Shown piece by piece: positions 24,650 to 37,300 of a DNA stretch of 64,000 nucleotides. The position numbers and the translations under genes were made by a program. This stretch comes from Rhodamnia argentea (lineage: Eukaryota; Streptophyta; Magnoliopsida; Myrtales; Myrtaceae): assembly GCF_020921035.1 (NCBI RefSeq), contig NC_063156.1, positions 496,001 through 560,000 on the forward strand, read 5' to 3'. Every line of letters starts with the position of its first letter. Within the stretch, counting starts at the first letter, position 1. A model generated the notes under the pieces. That model was given only the letters and a program-made list of their open reading frames with translations. It was not told the origin of the DNA and did no database searches.

Positions 24650-25926
24650 CTACTCTTTTTGCTTCTTCAACAGCAAAGGACCGACATTGTCCCCGGTAGC
24701 TTTGTTATGCTTCACATGGCTGCCATCACAGAGGGGGAACGTCCCAGATCTCCAGCATCTGCAATCAAAGTTCAAAAACCGAGGAAACACGAGATGAGTT
24801 ACAATATGAGACATCGTACAACAGAAGATGTATATCATGACGTAATTTATACAGCATGATTCAGCCTGAGAATGTATAGGAGTTCTTTAAATCACATATC
24901 CCCAGTAAAACCACGAAATTATCAGACATTGCTCCAACCAATTATCTGCGAACTGACAAAGTACAATAAAGTCAGCTAATTCCTAGTCATTAATCCGTCC
25001 TGCACGAGCGTCACAACCAATCCAAGAAACGTATGCAGGAAAGTACTATACTAAACACCCTGCACCCCCTGCGTATGCATTATCCCCTTTCCTGGAAAAC
25101 GATCCCGCACTTGAGTAATTAAGTAGAAGTTAGTAACACCATTCACCAGCCATCAATGCATATGAACAAAATGCTTCCATTTCATATTGCCGAGTAGTCA
25201 CATCTCTCCTCCACGAGTAATGTGCAGCGACAGCATGTAGCACCGGAAATATAATCTACCCAAGATAGTTGAACTCGATTGAGGTGCACTATCTTACAAG
25301 TACAGTACAGACCCATTGTCCCACTACTGAATAAAGCAAAATGGCCTCATCCTTTAGCTATAGACCGATGACATAGAGATGACTAATTTAGGTTAAATAA
25401 CAAATATGCGAATCCTGTCTTTCAGTAGGTCCCGCTTTTCTGTGATGTAATTGACTTGGACTACTAGAATAAACCGAGGCAATTTCCTCTCTATTGCAAG
25501 GGCCAATTCAAATGCACGGTTTCATTCACAGTCAGCCACCACTAGCGTGGGAACAGGTCCACGAGAGTAACTGCTAATCACTAACCTTGTCCAGCAATAA
25601 CTCCAATGCACGCAATCATGCTCTAAAAGCGACGACAGCGAAATGAACTCGAAACGTTGAACTTCAAAATCGAAAGCCACATCGGCGACCTACCGACAAT
25701 AAGCGGTGAGCGGCTTCGAGAGCTCGGAAACGACGACGGCGTCCACGACTTTCTCCTCGCTCTTCCTGATCTCGGGGTTTATGGCTTGAGCCTCCGCCCT
25801 CACCGATACCAACCGTCTCGTCCTCGCTCTCTCGACCGCACCGGCGAATCCTCCGTCTCTGCCTCGCCTCCGCACCGCCACCGATGACGAAAGACCTACG
25901 CCCGCTAGATTCAAAATCGACGCCAT
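24650..25926 (-). CDS. NEET: CDGSH iron-sulfur domain protein (NEET), 2 exons
   Basis: Plant NEET proteins bind a labile 2Fe-2S cluster and act in iron and ROS homeostasis, mostly in chloroplasts and mitochondria. Exon 1 is 25694-25926, exon 2 is 24650-24758; they join through a split Arg codon to give 113 codons. The N-terminal ~45 residues are Ser/Arg/Ala-rich and look like an organelle transit peptide ([21 protein letters not shown]). The conserved core [14 protein letters not shown]...LSKPLTAYC then carries the full CDGSH cluster motif: Cys77, Cys79, Ser82, Pro86, Cys88-Asp-Gly-Ser-His92. The end [14 protein letters not shown] matches Arabidopsis At5g51720 closely. The single intron, 935 bp, lies just before the cluster motif. 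All four cluster ligands are present, so it should be functional. Confidence 0.95.
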
Positions 25927-27440
25927 GGATGATGAGCTCGAGCGAGAGTGAAGAAGGTCAGCTACTTGTTCGTGGAGTGACGGATGACGGTGGACCGCTT
26001 ACACATTTTGCTTTTTCCGAAGGTTGAGAAATTAGGTGGGGGAAGAACGTGTGGCGAGCACGCTTCGTTGGATGTGGCGTTGGTGATGGGCGATCGAGGG
26101 GATGGAAGTAGCGACACGTGTTTGCTGTAGGAGCATAGCGAGTTGCGAAAGGGTGGCGGGAATATGCGATTCCGGGGAGTCGGGAGCTAGAGGACAAGTC
26201 CGTCCTCACGGGCTTTTCATTGTTCTCAAAGCCCAATTGATGTCTTGAAGAAAAAGAGGAAGGCCAACGAGGAGGCCGAGGGAACAAAAATTCCTTCACT
26301 TTAGAGAAATTCCACGTCACTGTGTGTCCAAAAGATCGACGACACCCATGGCCCACATTATTGACGATAACCAGCTCTTCGCTGAAGAAAATTATTACCG
26401 ACTTATAGAAAACACCAACTTGTCCCTAAGTAAATTCTTAAACCGTATCATCTGAGATCTCGTTCGGACTTCGAGATTCCTCATACATAAAACATCTAGA
26501 GGATATTTCCCGCCATCAGAGAATAAAAAGATATAAGTGACAATTAAGAATGCAAAACGTGCGGGCATCGACGTGTTAAAAAAGAATAGCATCCAAGCAG
26601 CACAAGTTACTGGACGGGGTGAGTAATCTCCCTTCTTTGGTGAGGTAACCCTTCAACCATGCCAATGATTCAAGAAAGCCCCTAGTTTGAAGGTAACCCT
26701 TAAAATGTGCATTTATTAAACACTTATTCTACATTGAGGCAAAAAAAAAAATCATTATATAAAAGTTACTACTCGCGTTTTATGCAATAGTAATTTTTTT
26801 TATATACGAAAAGTTGCTAGAGACATGAATAAGTTAGTGGCATACTCCCATTCTCACTTTTTTCATGTTAAATTCTAATTTTTAGCCGATGAAATGTCAA
26901 AATTTTCTTTTATGCGGAGAAGTTGGTGTCAGTGTGTCTTACTCGCTATACCTAATTGGTCAAGTCAATGTAGCCTCCCATTTCCCCCTCTATTTTGCAT
27001 TTAGCCCTTTTATGTACTTTTTCTTGTAAGACTGTGTTTGATCATTTAAATTCTCGACGATATAGGATTGGATAAGATGGTTAAATCAATGGATTTTTAT
27101 ATATGTTATCCACACTTTCGTGAATCGTAATAATGAAGATGGATATCTATCATTTTGTAAGAATTGCAATGCATACTAGCATAAATGAATCTGAAAATGC
27201 AAAAACATATATAGTTATAATTTCCTACGGTTATTATCAAAAACATCACAAATACACAAACGGAGACAACATTCAACAATCCAGCCATAATCATCGTGTG
27301 ATTCAAACCCTAAATAACGAAGAAAAGCATTGCAAATTTTCAGACCCACGAGTTCGCCTATGACAGAAAATGTAAACGGGCTTAGTGACATCGACGAGAT
27401 AGATTAGCTAATGAATATCGAATCTAGTAAGAGAGAGAGC
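25927..27440. other. NEET promoter side and AT-rich intergenic DNA
   Basis: Sequence upstream of NEET, GC-richer to about 26350 and then strongly AT-rich. The minus-strand open frame at 25958-26356 has no recognisable domain and overlaps the likely promoter. No gene is claimed. Confidence 0.5.
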
Positions 27441-29098
27441 ATGAACCATAGAGTTACGGGTGAGAAGGAACTTCTCATGAAGCTTTAAATCGAGAATACA
27501 GAAGAGTTGCAATGCTTCAGCGTGAAGAAGAGCTACCGAAGAGGAGGAGGAGGAGAGGATAGGATGGCGTTTCTCTTAGAAATCTCGTCGCACCTCAATC
27601 ATGAGAAATTGAAAAGATCATTTTCAAGTGTAAATTTTATGCGTTGAAATCAGAGCTGTTTTACTTCATTTTTATTTAATTATTTTTTGTTGTTTTCCCT
27701 CTCCTTTTTATTTCATTTTTAATTCCCTTCCATCATTCCTCGGTAATTTTTTTTTTTCACACAACAAACCATACTAATATGCCAAAAACATGCAGTAAAT
27801 TCAAATACTAGCTATATAGAATATATCTTATAGTAGAAAGAGAATAAAGTACATAAACAAAAATAGGTCTAAATGAAAACGAAAATTTCTGTTAGCTATT
27901 TATTGTTTTGTTATTTTGAATTTTCTTATTCTGATATTATAATTTAAGCACCTTTTTATATTTATTATTATTTCATTTTTATTATTTCAAGAAGTCTGTC
28001 GGCTTTTACTTTGGCTATCCAAAAATAAAAACGACGCCTAATTGTCGCCCCCAGGGGGGGGGGGAGGTGGGGGATTAGCTTTGAATAGAAAAATGCGAGA
28101 TTAGGCCCCAACAAAAAAGGCAAAATTAACGAGTCAACCATTTAATTTCCACTAGGTATCTGGACGTGGACAAAGTTTTTTTACTTGTACTTGGAAATGC
28201 AAGACCCAACTTCACCCTTGCATTTAATGGGAACTTTAAAATGCTTCTCCCATTCTGAATTATGAATATTGCAATGGACTTATTACGTAGCATACAAAAT
28301 GAAAACTAATCATACACACGTATGCATGACGTGAGCTTGAAAACTAATGGTTAGTTAGCATAACAAGTATATTCCATGGACTCACTAGTTTGATTTGTTT
28401 CGCGAGCAAACCTCGGAACAGCTCGTTTTACAAGCCATGGCATACTTCGTGGGAATAAATTTTCAAGTTGCGAGCATTTTGGCGGGGTTACGATGACGAG
28501 CTTGCTAGCTTTGGACTTTTAGATCGTTGTCATGCGAACTAAGTTAAGACTTGAACTCAAACCGGTGCGGGTGTAAAACCCATACGATCATGCTTGGAAA
28601 GAGTCACTGACGCCGCCACTTCCCACTCTTTTACTATTGAGAGCATACATTCATATTGCACCTAGTCACTTGTTGAGTTTACCTCTTTTTTTTTTTAGAC
28701 TATTGTCGAAATAAATCAGTGCATCCAAAAGTTGTAAACATTTCTTAATTGATTGCTTAGCAAATGTTGCAGAATTTTCTTATTGATGAAAAAAAAAAAA
28801 AGGTGTATTATGTGCGTATTTTAACAGAATTCGTAAAGCCAACAGCCCTGCTGATAAAGGGATTAAGTGTCGCGAGTCATGCCCACTCCCCGACCGATGC
28901 GTGCTCTGTGATCAAAAGTCTCGATTGAGTACTGTGGTGAGGATTCATAATTCATTCACGCACTATAATAACAACAAGAGATAATTGCCATAGCCATAAC
29001 CTTTGTATATCACATATTCACCTGATTTTTTCAAACTTTGAATTTGCATATCCTTTGTCTAAACAATCTACTCTCCTGAACATCCAAAATCTATAAAT

Positions 29099-29213
<115 letters not shown>

Positions 29214-29273
29214 ATACCATTTATCTCTTTGCACATGATGTAGCACAACAACTGTTGAGAGCCACCTCACAAT

Positions 29274-29782
29274 TAGGGTTGTGCAAATGAATCGAGAATC
29301 ACCCGAAATCGGATTGGATCGGATCGGGCCGGAACCGATAGGTACCGGTCCGATTCCCAATTCCAAGTGTGGAACCGCCCATCCAAACCGAATCGCTAAT
29401 ATGTAATATTTAATCCATAACAAAAAAATGAAAAATCTTAAATCACTAATTTGAAACCCGCTTATATCGTCTCGAACTCTCGCTCTCATCTTGATCTCTA
29501 CTCTCTCTTTTCTCGGACTCTCGATGTCTCGCTCTTACCTTGGTCTCTTTGTCGTTGTGTCTCGACTTCCATTGACTCACGACCTCAACTCTCAACTCCC
29601 ATCGACTCAAAGTCGCGCTCTTGATCGCCTCCATTTGCTTGGTAAAATCGATTCCATAGTGTCACTCGGGAATCGGACCACATGGATCTATGTAACCAAT
29701 GGGTGGTACCCGATTTTAATTATTCGGAACCGGTTCTCAATTCTAGGGTGGGAATCACCCGCCCGAACCATGCTCACTCCTA
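29274..29782. mobile_element. hAT-like MITE, copy-1 member
   Basis: Nonautonomous element of 509 bp. Left end TAGGGTTGTGCAAATG, right end GAACCATGCTCACTCCTA (inverted ends TAGG-G/A-TG-GC). Flanked by 8-bp near-identical duplications CTCACAAT (29266-29273) and CTCACAAC (29783-29790). The body is rich in GGAACCGG/CCGGTTCC-type words. An 8-bp duplication and a TAGGGGTG-like tip are typical of hAT-derived MITEs. Confidence 0.7.
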
Positions 29783-30832
29783 CTCACAACGTTCAAAGTA
29801 TGAACCATAGAGTTACGGGGGAGAAGGAACTTCTCATGGAGCGTTAAATCGAGAATACAAAAGAGTTGTAATGCTTCAATGTGAAGAAGAGCTACATGAG
29901 GAGGAGGAGGAGGAGGAGGAGGAGGGCACGGGATAGGATAGGATTTCTCTTAAAAATCTCCTTGCACCTCAATCGTGAGAAATTGAAAAGATCATTTTCA
30001 AGTGTAAATTTTGTGCGTTGAAATCAGAGTTGCTCTACTTCATTTTTAGTTACTTATTTTTTATTATTTTCCCTCTCCTTTTTATTTCATTTTTAATTCC
30101 CTTCCATCATTCCTCGATAATTTTTTTTCTTACAACAAACCATACTAATATGCCAAAAACATGCAGCAAATTCAAATACTAGCTATATAGAATATATCTT
30201 ATAGTAGAAAAAGAATAAAGTACATAAACAAAAATAGGTCTAAATGAAAACGAAAATTACTGTTAGCTATTTATTGTTTTGTTATTTTGAATTTTCTTAT
30301 CCCGATATGAGAATTTAAGTACCTTTTTATATTTATTATTATTTCATTTTTATTATTTCAAGAAGTCTGTTGTTTTGCCAATTAACTTTTATACTAGTTT
30401 ATCCACCTTTATCTCACTCGGATTATATCCCCTTTATATCCGATTTTATTCTGTCAAAACCAAATATGATGTCCTGTCATGGCTTTTACTTTGGCTATCC
30501 AAAAAGAAAAAAGAAGCCTAATTGTCGGGGGGGGATTAGCTTTGAATAGAAAAATGTGAGATTAGGCCCCCAACAAAAAAGGCAAAATTAACGAGTCAAC
30601 TATTTAATTTCCGCTAGGTATCTGGACGTAGACAAAGTTTTTTTACTTGTACTTGGAAATGCAAGACCCAACTTCGCCCTTGCATTTAATGGGAACTTTA
30701 AAATGCTTCTCCCATTCTAAATTATGAATATTGCAACGGACTTATTACGTAGCATTCAAAATGAAAACTAATCATACACACGTATGCATGACGTGAGCTT
30801 GAAAACTAATGGTTAGTTACCATAACAAGTAT

Positions 30833-31497
30833 GGGCCTGTTTGATTTAGCATTTGGCCAAGAGGTTTTGAGAAAATGCAAATACATTTGGGTTAAAGGCA
30901 TCTTTCAAAATGCAAGTGGTGTTTGGTAAAGTATATTTTAAAAACACATTGAAAAATAACTTTTACGTAAATACTGTTCGGTGAAAAACGAACTTTGTAA
31001 AGTATTTTTACTTTTTGAAAAAAAAGCTGTGGTCGGCTGCGTCGGAGAGCAACGGTCGGTGGTGGGCGGCGGCGGCAGTGGTCGGTGGTGGCGATGGTGG
31101 CAAGCGGTTAGCGGCGACGGGTGGCTCCGGTGACAGATGGCTGGCAGCGATCGGCGAAGATGGATAGCAATCTGCGGCAATCGACGGGGATAGGTGGCAT
31201 CGAACGGCGGGAAGCGGGCGGCGGCCGGTGGGCGGGGCAAGGTTGCTATGGGCGGCGGCGAATGGTGGCGGCAAGCTAAGGTGACAAATTTATAAAAAAA
31301 AATAGTTACATTTCGCAAAAGTCATTTAGCCCAAAGTATCTCTAGAGATACTTTGGGCTAAAGGATTTTGGAGAGCATTTAACATATAATTGCATCTCCT
31401 CAAAGTGACGTAAAAAATGAATGAAAACACAATTTGTATTTAATCAAGGGGCTTTAGAGCCTCAATGCTCATTCCTAATGTTGAACCAAATGGGGCC
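30833..31497. mobile_element. 665-bp DNA-transposon-like insertion (possibly PIF/Harbinger-type)
   Basis: Present in duplication copy 2 and absent from copy 1, where AAGTATATTCC is uninterrupted. Here TAT is duplicated on both sides (30830-30832 and 31498-31500). The ends are imperfect inverted repeats (GGGCCTGTTTG... and ...CAAATGGGGCC, about 15 of 21 positions matching). GGGCC tips and a 3-bp target duplication suggest PIF/Harbinger-type, although TAT differs from the usual TAA/TTA. Inside lie a GC-rich GGTGGCGG-type core (about 31025-31280) and a perfect 38-bp palindrome (31325-31362). No transposase is encoded; open frames over the core are compositional. Confidence 0.7.
31325..31362. repeat. 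Perfect 38-bp palindrome
   Basis: Each half is TTTAGCCCAAAGTATCTCT and its exact complement, with no spacer and the centre at CTAGAG. It lies within the 665-bp insertion, next to the GC-rich core. Confidence 0.97.
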
Positions 31498-32326
31498 TAT
31501 ATTCCATGGACTCGCTAGTTTGATTTGTTTCATGAGCAAACCTCTGGACAGCTCGTTTTACAAGCCATGGCATACTTCGTGAGAATCAATTTTCAAGTTG
31601 CAAGCATTTTGGCGGGATCACGATGACGAGCTTGGTAGCTTCGGACTTTTAGATCGTTGTCTTGTGAACTAAGTTAAAGACTTAAACTCAATCCGGTGCG
31701 GGTGTAAAACCCACACGATCATGCTTGGAAAGAGTCACTGACGCCGCCACTTCCCACTCTTCTACTATTGAGAACATACATTAATAACGATTGCAACTAG
31801 TCACTTGTTGAGTTTACCTTTTCTTTTAGACTGTTGTCAAAATAAATCAGTGCATCTAAAAGTTGCAAACATTTCTTAATTGATTGCTTAGCAAGCGTTG
31901 CAGAATTTTCTTATTCCCGACAAAAAAAAAAAAGGCGTGTATTATGTGTGTATTTTAACAAAATTCGTAAAACCGATGGATATGCGGCCCCGCCAAAAAA
32001 TGGACTAGGTGCCGCAAGTCACGCCCACTCCCCGACCGATGCGTGTTCCGTGATCAAAAGTCTCGATTGAGGACTGTGGTGAGGATTCATAATGCATTCA
32101 TGCACAATAATAACAACAAGAGATAATTGCCCTAGCCATAATCTTTATATATCACGTATTCTCCTGATTTTTTCAAACTTTCAATTTGCATATCCTCCGT
32201 CTAAAATAATATACTCTCCCGAACATCCAAAATCAATGAATAGTTCTCTCTCCCACTCTGTTTTATTTATCATTTATATATTTGCACATGATGTAGCACA
32301 ACGACCGTTGAGAGCCACCTCACAAT

Positions 32327-32815
32327 TAATGGTGTGCAAAGGAACCAAGAATCACCCGAAATCGGATTGGACAAGACCGGATCGAAACCAATTGGTTCTG
32401 GTCTAGTTCCCAATTCCCAGTGTGGAACCGCCCACCCATATTGAACCACTAATATATAATATTCAATATGAAAAATCTTAAATCATTAATTTGAAATCCG
32501 CTCATATCATCTCGAACTCTTGCTCTCGTCTTGATCTCTACTCTCTCTCATCTCGGACTCTTAATGTCTCGCTCTTGCCTTGATCTCTCCGTGTCCGTGT
32601 CTCAACTTCCATTGACTTACGACCTCAACACCCATCGACTCAAAGTCGCGCTCTCGATCGCCTCCATTTACTTGGTAAAATCGATTCCACCGAGCCACTT
32701 GGGAATCATACCACATGGATCTATCTAACCAAGGGGTGGTACCCGATTTCAATTATTCGAAATTGGTTCTCGGTTCTAGGGTGAGAATTGCCCACTCGGA
32801 CCATGCTTACTCCCG
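32327..32815. mobile_element. hAT-like MITE, copy-2 member
   Basis: Counterpart of 29274-29782 within duplication copy 2, flanked by the same CTCACAAT (32319-32326) and CTCACAAC (32816-32823). Its ends have decayed more (TAATGGTGTGC left, CTTACTCCCG right). It was therefore inserted before the duplication. Confidence 0.65.
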
Positions 32816-32917
32816 CTCACAACATTCAAAGCCCGACCATAATGTCAACAATGAAACCCTTGCTTTCGCCAACGCTCACCGCAAACGTATCTCTCGCCGC
32901 ATCCATCGTGCTTTTGT

Positions 32918-33450
32918 TTATAGGGAAAAATCCAAACAATGGCTTGAAATACTCTCATTTTTGTCAAATAAGGGCTTGACAGGCATATTGTTTCAAATAA
33001 GGGTCTGCAGTGTTATCATTTTATCAAATATGGCTCTGAAATGGACATTTTTTTCAAATAAATATCTAAAGTGATTATGTCAATCTCAAAAAAGGGCTCG
33101 ACCTTCAAGTTTTTCTCGAATTTTCTTCTTTTATTTTCGCCGGTGGCTTATCTGACGGGCCATTGGCGATGCCCGAAGAGGGCGAGGGTCGTCGAGCCCT
33201 CATCAACTGCAGTAAAGAAAAAAAACGCGAAAAAAAAGAAAAGACAAAGATAAAAAAGAATTGAGAATTAAAATTGTTTTTGGACGAAAATGCACTTCAT
33301 TGACTGAAAATTAAGCCTATTGGGTCAGACATTTATTTGAAACTATCATGGCCACTTCAAACATTTATTTACGACTAATATAATCACATTAAACTCGTAT
33401 TTGAAAAAATAAGAGCATTTCAAATATTGGTTTTGATTTTTCCTTTATTT
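32918..33450. mobile_element. Foldback element with GC-rich core
   Basis: The left end GGGAAAAATCCAAACAATGG is mirrored at the right end (reverse complement AAGGAAAAATCAAAACCAAT). Subterminal words (CATTTTTGTCAAATAAGGG, TTTCAAATAAGGGTCTG) recur in inverted form on the right arm. A short GC-rich core lies at about 33130-33205. Target duplications are not clear. Internal open frames look compositional. Confidence 0.55.
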
Positions 33451-34735
33451 GCGAGCGAGCTCATTTGTGATTCGTCATGGCGAGTCCTCACAAGCTCGAG
33501 CTGAGTTCGTGGCACGCGAAAGCCATGAACATTTGGAACAAGCTTGAGAGTCGTGCAAGATCTATAGTAAAAGCTTAGCCACGGTGGCCATGGCCACCAA
33601 GTAAATGTCGTTTGACTTCAACCCAGCCTTGAGCTAGTGCAACGACCGTCGCCATCCTAAGATTTGAGGAGGCCATCCTTAAGCCAAAAGAAAATTCAAA
33701 GTTTTTATTTCGTTTATAAATTTTGATCTTGATAATTTTTGTCTTTTTCTTGCTTTGCCGGTTGCTGGCCTTTGCAACGGCTGGCAACTGTAGACTGGCG
33801 GAGGAATGAGAAAAAAGAAAGAAAAATTCAAATATTAAAAAAGTCAAGGTGAGCAATTTAAAAAAATGTTTTCATCTTTTTAAATTTAGAAATCGATTTT
33901 TTTAATTTTATACATAAATTTTTCATTGTTCAAATTATTTTTTACGAATTAAGTGAGTGAAAATTCAAGCAAATATTTTTCGAAAAAACGCACTCGCCCA
34001 AACAAACGATAGGTAAGGGATGAAACATAATGTTCATTGTAAAATGCGGGGAAGATAATCGTAAATTCTCAGACATGGAGTGGAGGTTACTTGTTATAAA
34101 AAGGTAAAAGGTCGACAGATTTTTTTTTTGTTTTTCACTTTCTCAATAATAAGAACTGCTTCGACCAAAAAATAATAATAACTGCATAATGCAAAGGACC
34201 TAGAATAAAGTAGTAGTGTATAGGCCCTAGGGTGGGAGGAGGGATAGATAGGTCGTCGATAGCCACTCACGGGTCCTATGATGCGCATCATCAATCCCCG
34301 TCTTTAATTCCCTCTGCAAAAGGCGCTGGACCCCCAATCTTCATTCGCCGTTCGCGCATAGTCTCGTTCCGGTTCCCTGTCGTGTTGGGCTGCCTGTCTG
34401 TAGTTGTACCGCTGTAATGAAACACTGTTTGTCTGGTTACACTCGGGGTGACTTTCCGTTCTGCCCTTTGACCACCTGTCAAAATTTCCATGCACCGGCA
34501 CCGGCACCGGCTGACAGGTGTAATTACCGATCTAGTTCCCCTCGAGCAGAAAAATAGTAAATCATTATCCTTACATACAAAAGGAAGAAGCAAATTGGAC
34601 GTGGAAAATATAAAAACAGACTTTCTAGCAAATATTTTTTCATCACAATTAATAGAATAGAAAATTGTAAAAATAGAAATAATACAAAAACTTGTTAAAC
34701 AATGAGAAAATTTCAATAAGGATTTTAAGCATTCT
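33451..34735. other. Intergenic, AT-rich; no gene
   Basis: Mostly AT-rich with a small CACCGG repeat near 34495-34512. Open frames on both strands lack domains. A few patches may be older repeat debris that I cannot classify. Confidence 0.4.
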
Positions 34736-34739
34736 CATT

Positions 34740-35115
34740 TTCTTAAACAAAAGTATAAAATGCCATCCTAATTAAAAAAAATGACTAAAGGTATTTTAGT
34801 CATTTACGATTTCTGGATATTTTTCATTTTTTCTTATCTCTTTTTTCATTTTTTTATTTTTCCTTCTCTTCAAGGAAGATAACGGCCACCGGCAAGGGTT
34901 GGGCGGTCTCGCTTAGGCACGGCGAGGATTGCCTCGCCTTCTCTTCTTTGAAGGGAAAAAAAGAAAGAATGAAGAAAAAATGTTCATAAAATATGTGTGA
35001 TTAAAATATTTTTGATTAAATTTTTTTGAACAAAAATGTCATTTCAAGACTTTATTTAAAGTAAGACTCACTTTAAATTCTTATTTAAGAAAGCATAAAC
35101 GCTTTATGCTTTATT
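34740..35115. mobile_element. Small foldback element with GC-rich core (tentative)
   Basis: T-rich arm TTTTTTCTTATCTC... with CCTTCTCTTCAAGGAAG (about 34825-34880), then a GC core (about 34882-34938, CGGCGAGG-like), then the inverted arm CCTTCTCTTCTTTGAAGGG plus an A-rich stretch. The outer ends are uncertain. Confidence 0.4.
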
Positions 35116-35547
35116 TGGAGCTTTTTCCCCGACAAATCCCTTGTTGAATAAGTAATTGAAAAATTTTTCTCTCTCGATGAATATTCGTTAACAGGGATAC
35201 TCGTTACAGATACTAATGATGTTTACTTTTTACGGGAACTTGAAACCTGCCGGTTCGTCCACGTGGAAGTACGGCTCCGGGGGATAAGACGACCAGAATC
35301 TCAGTCAATGATTACTTTCCGGAGTTTCTTATTTTTTTCCTTTTCCTGCATAACAACAACACTAAATTCTCGAATTAATTTATTAGAGCACAACGACCTT
35401 TATTTAATAATAAAATCGACCAGAAAAAAAACAATTAAAAGAAAAAAGCATCACTGAGACGATGGAAAGCCAACATCACATCAACGCCCGTCTGTTTTTT
35501 CGGGGACCCGATTTATTAATTTAAATGCAGTGTCGCATTCTGTCTCT

Positions 35548-35554
<7 letters not shown>

Positions 35555-35583
<29 letters not shown>
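35555..35583. repeat. (CT)n microsatellite
   Basis: Uninterrupted CT run of roughly 29 bp preceded by CTCCCTCCC. It lies about 1.7 kb upstream of the ERECTA-LIKE start. Confidence 0.9.
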
Positions 35584-35587
<4 letters not shown>

Positions 35588-36026
35588 CTCGGGGCCCACA
35601 TTCTGGCTCGGGCCGTGGGCCCCTGGTGGCCCCCCTCCCCTCTGTCCCTGGCTGACGGCGTGCGTCCGGCGATGGGAATTTGAACAAAATCGCGGCCTGT
35701 GTCCTTCACCGTTCTTTTGGGGCTCCGACTTTTACTGTCCTCGCCAGGTCGGTTGAAATCTCGCCACGCGTCGTCGCGGCAGCGGAGGTTTCGGGTCGCG
35801 TGCTACAGTGGCTGTCCTCCCGGCCGGTTCGTCCGCCGGACCCTGAAGTTTGTGTTTCGCTTCGTTCGGTCCCAGACAAGCCCGTGTAAAACTCACTAGT
35901 ACGACGCAGCGGCTGAAGAGAGGAGAAAGTTGCCGCGGTGGATGTAACTGTAATTCAATTAACATGCACTTATTTCTCAAAAACTGAATAATTGGATTAA
36001 AAAATCACTGATGTTGTTTATAAAGA

Positions 36027-36079
36027 TTGACTTTAACTCTCCTGCTGGACAGTTGATACTGCAGGGGAGTTAAAGTCAA
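36027..36079. repeat. Short hairpin (19-bp stem, 15-nt loop)
   Basis: TTGACTTTAACTCTCCTGC pairs with GCAGGGGAGTTAAAGTCAA: 19 pairs, one being a G-U wobble on the plus-strand RNA, around a 15-nt loop. It lies 1.2 kb upstream of the ERECTA-LIKE start, outside any recognised exon. Confidence 0.85.
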
Positions 36080-37300
36080 AATAATTATTGTTTGTACAGG
36101 GCAAAAGCGTCAACTTCGATTATTCTCGCCACTTGTACCGACTGCTGGCACCAATAAGGACAAAGATGCAAGCTTCGTGGGCCCCACGTAAAATTTAATG
36201 GTCATTTACTCGCCCGTTAACCAAGAGGTAAGAAATTTGAGATTGGGTAGTGGTTTCTTCCGTGATTAAGAAAAGATTTGACCATGCGAATGTCTGAAAG
36301 TGCAATTGCCACGGGAGATAAAAAGGCGGAGATGGCTTGGGCTGAGCTCGTCTTCATACGAACGTGGCGAAATGGTTAAAAAGTCCAAAAAAGGTTTCCC
36401 CATAGCGAGGGGCTGCTGCGAGTAGATCCGACGGCTGGGGATTAATCTTAGGTTCCCGAGACGACGGCTTCGATGGGGCGACGTAGCGCTGCACTCTATT
36501 CTGCATGATCATTTTAGCCGTGGGAGCATATATGTCCGGTTGATCTTCTTTTCCGTCTCTCTTTTTTACAGTTTCAATATAAAAGAACAAATTCTGACAA
36601 AATCTTTTTTTTTATAAAAAAAAACAAATAAAAAAGCTGAGCCTAGCGAGAGTACAACAGCAAATGAGAGACAGCTTTATACGAACCGAAGCAGCCTCTT
36701 TTTTAATGCTGGCTTCCTGATTGCAGCAGTTGCCACAGCTGCAGCAATTATTTTATTTTATTTTATTTTTTCTTTCTCTTTTGGTAATTTGCAAATGAGA
36801 AAATTAAGGCGGCCAGGGGGACGCGGAGGCGTGTGAATCTGCCGCGTGGCCATGTGGTCCGTTACGGGTTTGGATTGTATCCGAAAAAGAAGAAGAGGTC
36901 CGCATTGGGAAACGGAGGTACGAATGACGGCCGGCGAGGCCCCCTTCTCCTTTCCTTTTTATTGCTCGTCAGCGATCCCCTCCGTCCCGTTCAGCCACTA
37001 ACGTCCCCGTCTTCGCCGTTTGTTTTTTCCCCCTCTCCCTTTCTCTACCAACAGCAAATGCATTAGCATTGCTCTCTCTCTCTCTCTTCATAATATCTCT
37101 GCTCACTCCTTCCTTACACTTCACGCCAAACGCCTGCTCTCTCTCTCTCTCTGGAGTCTCTGTACTGGGCGCTTGGCGGATAGGCTCAGCGAGAGGTGAG
37201 GCCGAAGTAGCAGAGAGACGAACAGTAGACTCTTTTTCGCTCTCTTCTTCTTCTTCTTCATTCCACCATTCTCTCTGCCTGTTGTCTGTCCGTTGCACCA
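36080..37300 (+). promoter_or_regulatory. Upstream region and CT-rich leader of the ERECTA-LIKE gene
   Basis: Sequence before the ATG at 37301. The final 250 bp contain CT-rich tracts (about 37070-37087, 37137-37153 and a CTTCTTCTTC run near 37240-37260) typical of plant 5' leaders. No clear TATA box was assigned. TTTTA repeats lie at 36750-36772. Confidence 0.4.

Larger units (their letters stand above)
29800..32831. repeat. Tandem duplication, copy 2 (3.03 kb)
   Basis: Direct second copy of 27441-29799, highly similar by eye over its length. It is longer mainly because of the 665-bp insertion at 30833-31497 and the additional ~110 bp near 30378-30487, offset by a much shorter CT tract. Its last part holds the second hAT-like MITE copy (32327-32815). 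Confidence 0.9.

Noticed and set aside
25958-26356. 132-residue minus-strand frame upstream of NEET
   Set aside because: No conserved motif. It overlaps the likely NEET promoter and has compositional bias only.
30938-31318. Proline/alanine-rich frames in the 665-bp insertion
   Set aside because: GC-rich core composition gives open frames without domains.
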